Shown here: in pieces, positions 46,706-56,241 of the stretch | How positions within the stretch are numbered: position 1 is the stretch's first letter | How the letters are laid out: each line of letters opens with the position of its first letter | Source: Tepidiforma sp. | Lineage (GTDB): Bacteria; Chloroflexota; Dehalococcoidia; Tepidiformales; Tepidiformaceae | Direction: 5' to 3' | Assembly (NCBI RefSeq): GCF_026003995.1 | Contig: NZ_BPIG01000002.1 | Coordinates: 744,001-808,000 of the forward strand | DNA: 64,000 nucleotides | Position numbers and translations under genes: made by a program | Notes under the pieces: model-generated | What the model saw: only the letters and a program-made list of their open reading frames with translations | Databases searched by the model: none | Told to the model about the DNA's origin: nothing

Positions 46706-48119
46706 CCCCGTTCGCTTCGGCACCGATGGCTGGCGCGCCATCATCGCCGATACCTTCACCTTCGAAAACGTCCGCGCCTGCGCCCGCGCCGTCGCCGACC
46801 ACTTCGCCGAGCACGGCGGCACCGCCCGCCCCCTCGTCGTCGGCTACGACACCCGCTTCCTCTCCGACCACTTCGCGCGCGATGTCGCCCGCGTGCTCGC
46901 CGCCGCCGGCTTCACCGTCCAGCTCGCCGACCGGCCAGCCCCGACACCCGCGATCAGCTACCGGATCATCGAAACCGGCGCCGCCGGCGGCGTCGTCGTC
47001 ACCAGCTCCCACAACCCTTTCAACTGGAACGGCATCAAAGTCAAACCTCACTACGGCGGCAGCGCCAGCCCCGAGATCGTCGCCGATATCGAGCGCCGCG
47101 TCCCGGCCATCCTCGAAAACCCCGCCGGCGTTGCCATGGCGCCCGCGGACACGGACGCCATCACCGCCTTCGATCCCATCCCCGGCTACCTCGCCGCCCT
47201 CGGCCGGCAGGTCAATCTCCAGCGCATCCGCAGCGCCGGCCTCGCCGTCGCCGTCGACCCGATGTACGGTGCCGGCGCCGGCCTCTTCACCGAACTGCTC
47301 GCGGGCGGCTCCACCACCGTCCGCGAAATCCACACCGAGCGGAACCCGGCCTTCCCCGGCATCCGCGCCCCCGAGCCCATCGAAAGCAACCTCGGCGAAT
47401 TCCTCCTCCTCATGGGCACCGGCCGCTACCACATCGGCATCGCGAACGACGGCGACGCTGACCGCGTTGGCCTCGTCGACGAGCGCGGCCGCTACGTCGA
47501 CCAGCTCCGCACGTTCGCGCTCCTCATCAACTACCTCCTCGGCGAACGCGGCCTCCGCGGCCCCATCGTCCGCTCCATCACCACCACCCGCATGGCCAAC
47601 CTCCTCGCCGCCCGCTACGGCGTCGAATGCTTCGAGACTCCGGTCGGCTTCAAATTCATCGGCCCCCTCATGATGGAGAAAGACGCCCTCATCGGCGGCG
47701 AAGAATCCGGCGGCTACGGCTTCCGCGGCCACCTCCCCGAGCGCGACGGCATCCTCGCCGGCCTCTTCCTCCTCGACTACGTCGCCGCCACCGGCAAATC
47801 CCCTTCCGAACTCCTCCAGCAGGTCTTCGACATCACCGGGCCGCACTTCTACGCCCGCGACGACTACGACCTCGAACCCGGCCAGCGGGATGCCATCCGC
47901 AGCGCCCTCGATGCCGCGGCGCCAGCCGAGATCGCCGGCCGGCCCGTCACCGGGTCCGACCGCACCGACGGGTGGCGCTTCCTCTTCGAAGGCGGCTGGC
48001 TCCTCTTCCGCCTCTCCGGCACCGAGCCGCTCCTCCGCATCTACACCGAAGTCACCGATGAGGCCCTCGTCCGGCCCGTCCTCGATGCCGGCGCCGCCAT
48101 CGCCGGGGTCCGCCGGTGA
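46695..48119 (+). CDS. Phosphoglucomutase/phosphomannomutase
   Basis: Alpha-D-phosphohexomutase of 474 residues, complete. It opens RFGTDGWRAIIADTF, has the phosphoserine loop VVTSSHNPFNWNGIK near residue 103, the metal loop IANDGDADRVG near 255, the sugar loop GGEESGGYGFRG near 335 and the phosphate loop RLSGTEPLLRIYTE near 443. It interconverts hexose 1- and 6-phosphates. A second in-frame ATG at 46686 is possible. Neither has a good ribosome site, which fits coupling to the overlapping upstream gene. Confidence 0.93.
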   Translation: MPDNPVRFGTDGWRAIIADTFTFENVRACARAVADHFAEHGGTARPLVVGYDTRFLSDHFARDVARVLAAAGFTVQLADRPAPTPAISYRIIETGAAGGVVVTSSHNPFNWNGIKVKPHYGGSASPEIVADIERRVPAILENPAGVAMAPADTDAITAFDPIPGYLAALGRQVNLQRIRSAGLAVAVDPMYGAGAGLFTELLAGGSTTVREIHTERNPAFPGIRAPEPIESNLGEFLLLMGTGRYHIGIANDGDADRVGLVDERGRYVDQLRTFALLINYLLGERGLRGPIVRSITTTRMANLLAARYGVECFETPVGFKFIGPLMMEKDALIGGEESGGYGFRGHLPERDGILAGLFLLDYVAATGKSPSELLQQVFDITGPHFYARDDYDLEPGQRDAIRSALDAAAPAEIAGRPVTGSDRTDGWRFLFEGGWLLFRLSGTEPLLRIYTEVTDEALVRPVLDAGAAIAGVRR

Positions 48120-49183
48120 GCGCTGCGTTCGAACCCGAACCCGCCGCCGCCGCGGTCGACCGCGCCGGCATGTGGCGCCACATCGCTGCCTTCGGCGGCC
48201 AGCTCGCGCGTGAGTGGCGCCGCACCGCCGACCTCGAACTGCCCCTCCCCCGCGGCCGCATGCCGGACCACCTCGTCATCGCGGCCACCGGGGGGTCTGC
48301 CGCCGCCGGCGATATCGTCGCCGCGCTCGCCGCCCCGGTGAGCGAAATTCCCATCACCGTCGTTCGCGGCCGCGAACTCCCCAACTTCGTCGGCGAACGC
48401 ACCCTCGTCGCTGCCGTCTCCTGCTCCGGCAACACCGCCGAGACGCTCGCCCTCTACGACGACGCGTGGCGCCGGGATGCCCCCATCATCGCCATCACCC
48501 GCGGCGGCCGGCTCGCTGCCCGCTGCGAGGACGACGGCGTCCCGGCCTGGCGCTTCGACTACGATGCCCCGCCCCGCGCGGCCGTCGCCCTGCTCCTCGC
48601 ACCCCTCCTCCGCATCGTCGAGCGCCTCGGCCTCTACCTCGTCACCACGCCCGATATCGAGCGGGCCGCGGCCCTGTGCGCCGGGCTTGCCGCCGCGCAG
48701 CTGGCCGCCGGCTCCGCCGCCGCCCGCGCCGCCGGGGCCATCGCCGGCCGCGTGCCGCTCATCCTCGCCGGGGGAGTGCTGCTCCCCCTCGCCGACCGCG
48801 CCCGCAACCAGCTCGCCGAGAATGCCAAGCTCCTCGCCGCCTCGGCCGCCCTCCCCGAAGCCGCCCACAATCTCGTCGTCGGCCTCGACCCGGACCTCGC
48901 CCCCGCGAGCTGGACCCTTCTCGCCCTCGCTGCCGAAGACGACCCGGCCGCGCCCTACCTCGAGGCCGTCGAAGAACTCGCCGCCCCCCGCGGCATCCCC
49001 TTCCACCGCCTTCCCATCCCCGGCAGCAGCCCGTTCGAACGGGCCCTCGCTGCCCTCGTCACCGTCGACGCCCTCTCCTGGCACGCCGCTATCGCCCGCG
49101 GCATCGACCCGACGCCGATTCCAGAAATCGAATCTATCCGCAGCCGCATCGCCCGCCTTTCCTCCGCCGAAATATCGACGTAA
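48116..49183 (+). CDS. Bifunctional phosphoglucose/phosphomannose isomerase
   Basis: SIS-domain isomerase of 355 residues of the archaeal/bacterial PGI/PMI type. GTGGSAAAGDIVAAL-like sugar-phosphate binding occurs as IAATGGSAAAGDIV near residue 57 and VSCSGNTAETLALYDDA near 100. The C-terminal domain has RNQLAENAKLLAASAALPEAAHN, where Glu and His of the active site lie near 255. It converts fructose-6-phosphate with glucose-6- or mannose-6-phosphate. The GTG overlaps the mutase stop by four bases. Confidence 0.9.
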   Translation: MSAAFEPEPAAAAVDRAGMWRHIAAFGGQLAREWRRTADLELPLPRGRMPDHLVIAATGGSAAAGDIVAALAAPVSEIPITVVRGRELPNFVGERTLVAAVSCSGNTAETLALYDDAWRRDAPIIAITRGGRLAARCEDDGVPAWRFDYDAPPRAAVALLLAPLLRIVERLGLYLVTTPDIERAAALCAGLAAAQLAAGSAAARAAGAIAGRVPLILAGGVLLPLADRARNQLAENAKLLAASAALPEAAHNLVVGLDPDLAPASWTLLALAAEDDPAAPYLEAVEELAAPRGIPFHRLPIPGSSPFERALAALVTVDALSWHAAIARGIDPTPIPEIESIRSRIARLSSAEIST

Positions 49184-49345
49184 TCTGAAACCCTGCGGAC
49201 CGAACGGAGGGCAATCGGCTTACCGGCCACCCCTCCAGCCACCGCCCGGCCCACGGGCAGCCGCGACCGCACGGCGCGGCAGGCAGCAGGCGCCCCTCAC
49301 CGGGTTCCGCCCGCTCCAGCGTTCGCTCCGCGGAAAGGGTTCCTC

Positions 49346-51037
49346 ATGGCGCGCATGACAGGCGCACAGATGGTGCTGGAGGGCCTCCAGCGCGAAGGTG
49401 TCGAAGTCATCTTCGGCTACCCCGGGGGCGTCGTCCTCCCCCTCTACGACACCCTTCCCCAGTATCCCGGCATCCGCCACATCCTCGTCCGGCACGAACA
49501 GGGCGCGGCCCACATGGCCGACGGCTACGCCCGCGCCAGCGGCCGTATGGGCGTTTGCCTCGGCACCTCCGGCCCCGGCGCCACCAACCTCGTCACCGGC
49601 ATCTGCACCGCCTGGATGGACTCCGTCCCCGTCTTCGCCCTCACCGGCAACGTCAGCCGCACCCTCCTCGGCAAAGACGGCTTCCAGGAAGCGGACATCA
49701 CCGGGATCACGCACTCCATCACCAAACATAACTACCTGGTGATGCGCCCCGAGGAGATCCCCCTCACCATCCGCGAAGCAGCGCACATCTGCCGCACCGG
49801 CCGCCCCGGCCCCGTCCTCGTCGACATCCCGAAGGACGTCTTCCAGGAATCCGCCGAATTCGACTGGCCCGAACAGGTCCACCTCCGCGGCTACCGGCCC
49901 ACCTACGAAGGTCACGCCGGCATGATCCGCCGCGCCGCCGAACTCATCGACCAGGCCCGCCGGCCCATCATCATCGCCGGCCACGGCGTCATCTGGTCCG
50001 ACGCCCAGGACGAACTCGTCGCCCTCGCCGAAAAGGCCGAGATCCCCGTCATCACCACCTTCCTCGGCATCGGCGCCTTCCCCGAGGCGCACCGCCTCTC
50101 CTACGGCTGGCTCGGCATGCACGGCATGTTCTACGCCAACATGGCCGCCGATAACGCCGACCTCGTCATCGGCGTCGGGATGCGCTTCGACGACCGCGCC
50201 ATGGGCCGCTTCAAGGACTTCAACCCGGGCGTCAAGATCATCCACATCGACATCGACCCCGCCGAAATCGGCAAGAACTTCCCCACCGCCGTCCCCATCG
50301 TCGGCAGCGCCAAGAACGTCCTCCCACGCCTCACCGAACACGTCCGCGAGGCGAAGCACACCGAGTGGCTCCAGTGGATCGACCAGGTGCGGGAAGAGCA
50401 CCCGAGCCTCCACATCCGCGAAAGCCGCCGGATGCTCCCGCAGTACGTCGTCCGCACCCTCTACGAAGAGACCGAGGGCAATGCCACCATCGTCACCGGC
50501 GTCGGCCAGCACCAGATGTGGGCCGGCCAGCACTACTTCTACAAGCGCCCCCGCCAGCTCATCTCCTCCGGCGGCCTCGGCACCATGGGATTCGAACTCC
50601 CCGGCGCCATCGGCGCACAGGTCGCCCTCCCCGACGCCGAAGTCTGGGCCATCTGCGGCGACGGCGGCTTCCAGATGACCATGCAGGAGCTCGCCGTCGT
50701 CGTCGACGAAAACCTGCCGCTCAAGATCGCCATCTTCAACAACGGCTACCTCGGCATGGTCCGCCAGTGGCAGCAGCTCTTCTACGACCGCAACTTCGTC
50801 TCCGTCGCCATGACGCAGCCCGACTTCTGCAAGATCGCCGACGCCTACGGCATCCGCTCCCTCCGCGTCGAAACCAAGGCCGAAGTCGCCCCCGCCATCC
50901 GCGAGGCGCGCGCCCACAAGGGGCCCATCCTCATCGACTTCATGATCGACCAGGAGGAGAACGTCTGGCCGATGGTCCCCGCCGGCGCCGCCCTCTCCGA
51001 AACCATCGAAGCCCCCGCCGAGGAGCTCGCCCGGTGA
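49346..51037 (+). CDS. ilvB: Acetolactate synthase large subunit
   Basis: ThDP enzyme of 563 residues that makes acetolactate or acetohydroxybutyrate for Val, Leu and Ile synthesis. The ThDP Glu lies in RHEQGAAHMADGYAR near residue 52, FQEADITGIT near 112, an FAD-binding middle domain and the ThDP-Mg motif GDGGFQMTMQELAVVVDENLP near 438. A ribosome site GGAAAGGG precedes the ATG. The 162-base gap upstream shows no Leu/Ile/Val-rich leader peptide and no clear T-box. The stop overlaps the ilvN start. Confidence 0.95.
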   Translation: MARMTGAQMVLEGLQREGVEVIFGYPGGVVLPLYDTLPQYPGIRHILVRHEQGAAHMADGYARASGRMGVCLGTSGPGATNLVTGICTAWMDSVPVFALTGNVSRTLLGKDGFQEADITGITHSITKHNYLVMRPEEIPLTIREAAHICRTGRPGPVLVDIPKDVFQESAEFDWPEQVHLRGYRPTYEGHAGMIRRAAELIDQARRPIIIAGHGVIWSDAQDELVALAEKAEIPVITTFLGIGAFPEAHRLSYGWLGMHGMFYANMAADNADLVIGVGMRFDDRAMGRFKDFNPGVKIIHIDIDPAEIGKNFPTAVPIVGSAKNVLPRLTEHVREAKHTEWLQWIDQVREEHPSLHIRESRRMLPQYVVRTLYEETEGNATIVTGVGQHQMWAGQHYFYKRPRQLISSGGLGTMGFELPGAIGAQVALPDAEVWAICGDGGFQMTMQELAVVVDENLPLKIAIFNNGYLGMVRQWQQLFYDRNFVSVAMTQPDFCKIADAYGIRSLRVETKAEVAPAIREARAHKGPILIDFMIDQEENVWPMVPAGAALSETIEAPAEELAR

Positions 51038-51651
51038 ACCCCTCCCTCAACGGCCACCAGCCCCGCAAGCGCGCCAACCACCACACCGTCGTCGCCATCG
51101 TCGAAGACAAGCCCGGCGTCCTCATGCGCGTCGCCAGCCTCTTCCGCCGGCGCGGCTTCAACATCGAATCGCTCACCGTCGGCCACTCCGAGATGCCCGG
51201 CCTCAGCCGCATGACCATCGTCGTCGATGGCGACAGCGCGCCCGTCGAGCAGGTCGAAAAGCAGCTCTACAAGCTCATCGACGTCATCAAGGTCAGCGAC
51301 CTCAGCCAGGAAGACATCGTCGCCCGCGAGCTCGCCATGATTAAGGTTCGCTGCAACAACGTGAACCGCCACGAGCTCCTCGATATCGCCAACGTCTTCC
51401 GCGCCGACGTCGTCGACATCGCCACCAACTCCATCATCCTCCAGGTCGTCGGCGATGAAGACAAAATCGACGGCCTCATCAAGATGTGCGAGCCCTACGG
51501 CATCCGCGAACTCTCCCGCACCGGCCGCATCGCCATGGTCCGCGGCACCAAGACCACGACCGTCCACGAACCCGAGCCCGAGCGCATCGCCCGCATCCAC
51601 CAGACCCAGGGCCGCCGCGTCGAAGGAGACCTCCCCTTCTCCAGCGACTGA
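51034..51651 (+). CDS. ilvN: Acetolactate synthase small (regulatory) subunit
   Basis: Regulatory partner of IlvB, 205 residues. An ACT domain is at about residues 15-85 (HHTVVAIVEDKPGVLMRVASLFRRRGFNIESLTVG), where valine binds in the family. The C-terminal domain runs from about 95 (LAMIKVRCNNVNRHELLDIANVFRADVVDI). The tail after 170 contains VRGTKTTTVHEPEPERI. The GTG overlaps ilvB by four bases. A strong terminator follows. Confidence 0.94.
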   Translation: MNPSLNGHQPRKRANHHTVVAIVEDKPGVLMRVASLFRRRGFNIESLTVGHSEMPGLSRMTIVVDGDSAPVEQVEKQLYKLIDVIKVSDLSQEDIVARELAMIKVRCNNVNRHELLDIANVFRADVVDIATNSIILQVVGDEDKIDGLIKMCEPYGIRELSRTGRIAMVRGTKTTTVHEPEPERIARIHQTQGRRVEGDLPFSSD

Positions 51652-51671
51652 GCGCCCGGAGGAAGCGAACA

Positions 51672-51714
51672 GCGGCGGGGTTCCCCCACGCGGGAGCCCC
51701 GCCGCGGCGTTTTC
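51672..51714 (+). terminator. Rho-independent terminator after ilvN
   Basis: A 9-bp stem GCGGCGGGG/CCCCGCCGC encloses a 16-base loop that can itself pair (TTCCCCC/GGGAG), and is followed by GGCGTTTT. Confidence 0.8.
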
Positions 51715-51728
51715 GGCGCGCACCTTCT

Positions 51729-52280
51729 CTACAGCCCGTGTCCCTCGCCCGCGAGCCCGTGCTTCGCCCGCTCCTGCGCCTGCAACGCGCCGATCGTCTC
51801 CGCCGTCCGGTCGAAAATCTGCGGCACCGGCCAGCCATTCAGCCCCGCGTAGGTATCGATCTGACTCCGGTGGTGGATGTCGTGCTCCACCATCATCGCC
51901 AGGATGCGCCAGCCCGAAAGCGTTCCGCCACTGTCGATCATCGCGACCTTCCGCTCCAGCCACTCGTCCGGCGTCCCGCGCAACAACTCGCAGAACCGCT
52001 CGAAGCTCTCGGCCAGCGCGGGCACCCACAGCTCCCGCCGGCTCACGTCGGGCGGCGCCGGGCTCACCCAGCCCCGGCCGAGGTACGCGCTCGCGAAGTA
52101 CAGCCGCGAGCCGCACATGTGGCCCACCAGCTTGTTGATGCTCCACGCTCCCTCGCCCTCGCCCGTCGCCGGCGTCCAGCCGTCCGCCTCCGGCGGCAGC
52201 GCGCCGATATCGCGCATCGCCCGCCGGTTCACCGCCGCGAAATAGCCCAGGAACGCATCGACCGAACGGTACATCGCCAT
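51729..52280 (-). CDS. DinB-family protein
   Basis: Four-helix-bundle protein of 183 residues. The DinB metal histidines are likely those in INKLVGHMCGSRLYFASAY near residue 53 and in MMVEHDIHHRSQIDTYAGL near 135. The TPDEWLERKVAM segment between them is usual for the family. Members are metal-dependent and often thiol-linked transferases of unknown substrate. It converges on ilvN across the terminator and is divergent from the AI-2E permease gene. Confidence 0.85.
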   Translation of the reverse strand: MAMYRSVDAFLGYFAAVNRRAMRDIGALPPEADGWTPATGEGEGAWSINKLVGHMCGSRLYFASAYLGRGWVSPAPPDVSRRELWVPALAESFERFCELLRGTPDEWLERKVAMIDSGGTLSGWRILAMMVEHDIHHRSQIDTYAGLNGWPVPQIFDRTAETIGALQAQERAKHGLAGEGHGL

Positions 52281-52354
52281 GTCCCCCGCGGCAGCATTGT
52301 CACCAGCGCCGCGCGCCCCCCATCCTACGCTACATCCCCCGCCACGGCGGTCCC

Positions 52355-53422
52355 ATGATCCGGCTCGAACTCTCCATCCGCGGCATCCTCGCCATCGCGC
52401 TCGCCCTGTTCGGCCTCTGGCTCATCGTCCAGCTCTGGCCCCTCCCCATCATCATCGTCACGTCCTTCATCTTCATGGCCGCCCTCCTCCCCTACGTCGA
52501 GTGGATGGTCCGCCGCGGCATCAACCGCGTCGTCGCTGTCCTCCTCATGCTGCTCGGCATCCTCGTCCTCCTCGGGGCCGTCATCGCCATCGTCGCCCCC
52601 GCCGTCATCGATGAGTTCCGCGACCTCCAGAGCAACCTTCCCGATTACGCCCGCGACGTCGAAACCTTCGCCTCCGACCTCGGCTTCAACACCGAACGCT
52701 GGGACCTCCCCGAGCGCGCCGCCGAAATCGACTGGAACCGCATCATCAGCGGCTCGCAGGTCGTCGACTACGGCCAGCGCGTCCTCGTCGGCATCTTCAC
52801 CGGCTTCACCATCGCCGTCATCACCGCCTACCTCCTCGTCGAAACCCATCGCCTCCGCGCCTTCCTCTTCCGCTTCATCCCGCCCGAGCGCGAAGCCGAC
52901 GCCCACCACTTCCTCCGCGCCCTCGAGCGCGTCGTCGGCGGCTACGTCCGCGGCCAGCTCATCACGTCGCTCATCATCGGCGTCTACACGATGGTCGTCC
53001 TCCTCGTCGTTGGCGTGCCCAACGCCGTCGCCTTCGGCGTCCTCGCCGCCTTCGCCGACATCATCCCGCTCGTCGGCGCCTTCATCGCCGTCGTCCCCGC
53101 GACCGTCGCCGCCTTCCAGGAATCGCCCACCCAGGCCGTCATCGTCCTCGTCGCCCTGCTCATCTACCAGCAGTTCGAAGACCGCCTCCTCGTCCCCCGC
53201 ATCTACGGCCAGACGCTCAATCTGCCCGCGCTCGTCGTCCTCCTTGCCGTCCTCGCCGGCGCCGAACTCATGGGCATCGTCGGCGTCCTTCTCGCCCTCC
53301 CGGCCGCCGCCGCCGGCCGTGTCGTCCTCGACTACTACCTCGAACGGCGCGCCAACGGCTTCACCGACGACCAGGTGCCGCAGGTCCTCGCCCCCGACGA
53401 GCCGGACGAAGCTATCCCCTGA
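52355..53422 (+). CDS. AI-2E family permease
   Basis: Inner-membrane protein of 355 residues. Two or three helices open the protein (ILAIALALFGLWLIVQLWPLPIIIVTSFIFMAALL, VLLMLLGILVLLGAVIAIVAPAVI). The family signature is GGYVRGQLITSLIIGVYTMVVLLVVGVPNAVAFGVLAAFADIIPLVGAFIAVVPATV from about 208, and LPALVVLLAVLAGAELMGIVGVLLALPAAAAGRV near 290. Some family members export AI-2 or act as Na+/H+ antiporters, so no substrate is claimed. It overlaps the convergent kinase gene by 11 bases. Confidence 0.9.
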   Translation: MIRLELSIRGILAIALALFGLWLIVQLWPLPIIIVTSFIFMAALLPYVEWMVRRGINRVVAVLLMLLGILVLLGAVIAIVAPAVIDEFRDLQSNLPDYARDVETFASDLGFNTERWDLPERAAEIDWNRIISGSQVVDYGQRVLVGIFTGFTIAVITAYLLVETHRLRAFLFRFIPPEREADAHHFLRALERVVGGYVRGQLITSLIIGVYTMVVLLVVGVPNAVAFGVLAAFADIIPLVGAFIAVVPATVAAFQESPTQAVIVLVALLIYQQFEDRLLVPRIYGQTLNLPALVVLLAVLAGAELMGIVGVLLALPAAAAGRVVLDYYLERRANGFTDDQVPQVLAPDEPDEAIP

Positions 53423-54362
53423 CGTTCTCGCGCAGGAAGCCCAGCTCCAGCGCGTACCGCTCGAACGCCGGGAACCGCACCTGCATCGTCCGCGCGATGC
53501 GCTCCGGCGGCCCGCCCTCCAGCCGCCACCGTATCAGTTCCACGGCGACCCACCACAGGAGCGACGCCCGCACCAGCGCCGGCAGCAGCCCGAACTCCTG
53601 GTTCGAAACCGGGCGCACCGCGGCGTATCCCTCGAACAGCGCCCGCGCGAATTGCGGCTCGAGCGGCCCAAACGGCATCAACAGCGGCGCGAGGTCGCAG
53701 AGCGCCGCATCCCGCCGCGCGAACTCCCAGTCCACCAGCCCGCTCAGCTCGCCGTCCCGCCACAGCAGGTTCTTCGCCGAAAAATCCCCGTGGATCGGCT
53801 GTTCCGGCAGCTCCGGGTAGCCGAGCCGCGCCAGCTCCCGCAGGTTCCGGTAGCGCTCCCGCCGGATAGCCGCCGCCAGCTCCGGGTACTCCCGCCCGAA
53901 GGCCGCCACCAGCCGGTTGAACGTCCCCGCACCCGCCGCGTCGGTCAGCACGTCCAGCTCCCACGCCTTCCCGAGGCCCGGCCGCTGCGTCCCGGGGTCC
54001 GCCGCGGCGAGGTCGCGGTGCAGCCGGCCCAGCAGCCGCCCGGCGATGCGCCACGCCGCCACGGTCGTCAGCTCCCGCGGCTCCCCCGGCAGCCGCTCTT
54101 CACACGTCCAGGGCCGGCCGCCCTCGTCCACAGCCATCACGCCATCCGCCGCCGCGAGCGCCCGCGCCGTCGGCCAGCCGGCCCGCGCCGCCGCGTCCCG
54201 CAGCTCCGCCTCCCACCGCAGCCCGGCCTCCGGTCCCGGGAGCCGCCGCCGCTTCAGCACGCCGCGGCCCGTCAGCCACACTCGCCCGTCCCGGCTGACC
54301 GACTGCAGCGTCTCCCCGCCGAGGCCGAACGCCCGCAGCACCGCTGTCGGCGGCTCGCGCAT
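53412..54362 (-). CDS. APH-fold phosphotransferase
   Basis: Aminoglycoside-phosphotransferase-type kinase of about 316 residues. The catalytic loop is PIHGDFSAKNLLWRDG near residue 190 and the metal site GLVDWEFARRD near 208. The N-lobe has the ATP Lys in LKRRRLPGPEAGLRWEAELRDAA. Such proteins phosphorylate small molecules such as choline, homoserine or sugars; antibiotic resistance need not be implied. ATG 54362 is placed about nine bases after GGGGAGG; another ATG three codons earlier is too close to that site. Confidence 0.85.
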   Translation of the reverse strand: MREPPTAVLRAFGLGGETLQSVSRDGRVWLTGRGVLKRRRLPGPEAGLRWEAELRDAAARAGWPTARALAAADGVMAVDEGGRPWTCEERLPGEPRELTTVAAWRIAGRLLGRLHRDLAAADPGTQRPGLGKAWELDVLTDAAGAGTFNRLVAAFGREYPELAAAIRRERYRNLRELARLGYPELPEQPIHGDFSAKNLLWRDGELSGLVDWEFARRDAALCDLAPLLMPFGPLEPQFARALFEGYAAVRPVSNQEFGLLPALVRASLLWWVAVELIRWRLEGGPPERIARTMQVRFPAFERYALELGFLRENVRG

Positions 54363-54430
54363 CACATCCACCTCCCCATCGTGCCGCCCCCCAAACGCGC
54401 CGTCGACCCTCCGCGTCGTCCAAACGAACC

Positions 54431-54462
54431 GGCGCCCCTCCCCGAAACCGGGAAGGGGCGCC
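54431..54462 (-). terminator. Hairpin terminator after the thiolase gene
   Basis: Arms GGCGCCCCTCCC and GGGAAGGGGCGCC pair almost perfectly around a short loop, 28 bases past the thiolase stop on the minus strand. Confidence 0.65.
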
Positions 54463-54489
54463 AGCGACGTCGAACCGGTCGGGCCCGCG

Positions 54490-55686
54490 CTACTTCTGCA
54501 GGATGTGGATCGTGCAGGCCGAGCAGAGGCCGATGACGTGCGCGAGGCCCACCTTCGAGCCCTCCACCTGCCGCTGGCCGGCCTGGCCGCGCAGGTGGAA
54601 GACGATCTCGGCGATGTTCGCCACGCCCGTCGCGCCCAGCGGGTGCCCCTTCGAGAGCAGGCCGCCGGAGGCGTTCACCACCGCCTTCGTCTTCGGCTGG
54701 TAGGTCTTGTCGCGGAACGGCGCAACGTCCTCCTCGTACTTCGTCGGGATCTTGTTCCCGAGCCACGGCGCGCCGCTCGCCACGTGCATGGCGGCCTCGC
54801 CGTCGCCGCAGAGGCCCAGGTTCTCGTAGTGCAGCAGCTCCGCCGTCGCGAAGCAGTCGTGCAGCTCGACCTGGTCGAGGTCCTCCGGCCCGATGCCGGC
54901 CTGCTCGTACGCCAGCTTCGCCGCGTTCCGGGTCAGCGTGTTGATGTCCGGCAGCGTCAGGTCGCGGTCGGTGAACGGGTCGCTCGTCAGCACGCTCGCC
55001 GCCACCTTGATCGGCTGCGTCGTGAACTGCCGCGCCTTGTCCATCGAGGTCAGGATCGCCGCCGCCGCGCCGTCGCCCGTCGGGCAGCACATCAGCAGCG
55101 TGTTCGGGTAGGCAATCATCCGCGAGTTCAGCACTTCATCCAGCGGCGATTCCTTCTGGTACTGCGCCAGCGGGTTCATCGTGCTGTGCCAGTGGTTCTT
55201 CACGCTCGCCAGCGCGAAGTGCTCCTGCTTCGTGCCGTACTTCCGGGCATGCTCCATGCCCGCCATGCCGAACACCGCCGGCATCATGTACGAGCCGACC
55301 CGGCCCTCGAGGCTCGTCGCCGGGTCGCCCCGCGAGCCCAGCAGGCCCTGCTTGCCCATCTGCTCCGAGCCGACCGCCATCACCACGTCGTACGCCCCCG
55401 AGGCGACCGCGAAGTACGCCTCGCGGAAGGCCGTCGAGCCCGTCGCGCAAGCGTTCGCCACGTTCACCACCGGGATGCCCGTCTGGCCGATCTGCTGCAG
55501 GATCCGCTGGCCCGAGCCCGAGGTCTGGTACAGGTTGCCGCTGTACAGCGCCTCGATCTGCTTCATCTCCATGCCCGCGTCCTTCAGCGCCTCGAGCACC
55601 GCCTGCGCCGAAAGCTGGGCGAAGTCCCGGTCCGCATAGCGGCCGAACTTGATCATCGAAATGCCAACGATTGCTACTTCGCGCAC
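54490..55686 (-). CDS. Thiolase-family protein (SCP-x/DitF-like)
   Basis: Thiolase-fold protein of 398 residues. The nucleophile Cys is in VNVANACATGSTAFREAYF near residue 89, the His region in ELHDCFATAELL near 290 and GGLLSKGHPLGATG near 345, with CSACTIHILQ at the end. The GNLYQ and GSGQRILQQIG segments point to the SCP-x/DitF branch, which often acts in degradation of steroids or other branched acyl-CoAs, not to classical AtoB. It lies 30 bases downstream of the DUF35 gene; such pairs are known to form a complex. Confidence 0.9.
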   Translation of the reverse strand: MREVAIVGISMIKFGRYADRDFAQLSAQAVLEALKDAGMEMKQIEALYSGNLYQTSGSGQRILQQIGQTGIPVVNVANACATGSTAFREAYFAVASGAYDVVMAVGSEQMGKQGLLGSRGDPATSLEGRVGSYMMPAVFGMAGMEHARKYGTKQEHFALASVKNHWHSTMNPLAQYQKESPLDEVLNSRMIAYPNTLLMCCPTGDGAAAAILTSMDKARQFTTQPIKVAASVLTSDPFTDRDLTLPDINTLTRNAAKLAYEQAGIGPEDLDQVELHDCFATAELLHYENLGLCGDGEAAMHVASGAPWLGNKIPTKYEEDVAPFRDKTYQPKTKAVVNASGGLLSKGHPLGATGVANIAEIVFHLRGQAGQRQVEGSKVGLAHVIGLCSACTIHILQK

Positions 55687-55716
55687 TGTCCTTTACCTCC
55701 TTCGCGCGCCCGGGCC

Positions 55717-56157
55717 TTAGTTCTCGCCCTCGATCGGCGTGAACCGGTAGGCGATGTACGAATTCCCTTCCCGGTCCTCCGACACCTTCTCGGTGAACAT
55801 CTTCACCCGCATGCCGAACTTCATGTTCTCCGGCTTCGGCTCGATGCCCACGATGTTCGTGTTCACGCTTCCGCCGCCGTCCAGGTCGACCACCGCCGCG
55901 ATGTACGGCGCCTGCACGTAGGGCGTCGCCTGGTGGATGATCGTCCACACGTGCACGGTGCCGGTGTTCGCCAGCCGAATCGTCTCGAACGGGCCGTCGC
56001 TGCTGCAGACCCCGCAGAAGAGCCGCGGGCCGACGTACTTCGTCCCGCACTTCTTGCAGACGGAGCCGTTCAGGTAATCCTGATCGCGCGTCTCACCGAG
56101 CGTCAGGTGCGGCACCAGTGGGCGAACCTCGCCCTGCGTTGCTGTCGCTTCTGCCAA
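55717..56157 (-). CDS. Zn-ribbon/OB-fold protein (DUF35)
   Basis: Acyl-CoA-associated protein of 146 residues. A rubredoxin-like zinc ribbon (CKKCGTKYVGPRLFCGVC, residues 34-51) precedes an OB fold (GTVHVWTIIHQATPYVQAPYIAAVVDLDGG; IVGIEPKPENMKFGMRVKMF). DUF35 proteins bind CoA and serve as partners of thiolases or aldolases, in agreement with the next gene. The start is a TTG at 56157 with AGGAGG upstream at normal spacing, a rare start codon. Confidence 0.88.
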   Translation of the reverse strand: MAEATATQGEVRPLVPHLTLGETRDQDYLNGSVCKKCGTKYVGPRLFCGVCSSDGPFETIRLANTGTVHVWTIIHQATPYVQAPYIAAVVDLDGGGSVNTNIVGIEPKPENMKFGMRVKMFTEKVSEDREGNSYIAYRFTPIEGEN

Positions 56158-56241
56158 TCCTGGACCTCCTTCTCATTCCTGCCCGGGCTGGTGTTCCGCT
56201 CACGGCGAATGCGCCCCGGGGCCAGGGCCTCGCCGCACCGT

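Noticed and set aside
49184..49345. A leader peptide or T-box upstream of ilvB
   Set aside because: I found no short ORF rich in Ile, Leu or Val, no T-box core and no terminator. The gap holds only the ribosome site and unremarkable GC-rich sequence.
53412..54362. Aminoglycoside resistance gene
   Set aside because: The APH fold is shared by many metabolic kinases. There is no resistance context or mobile element, so only the fold is claimed.
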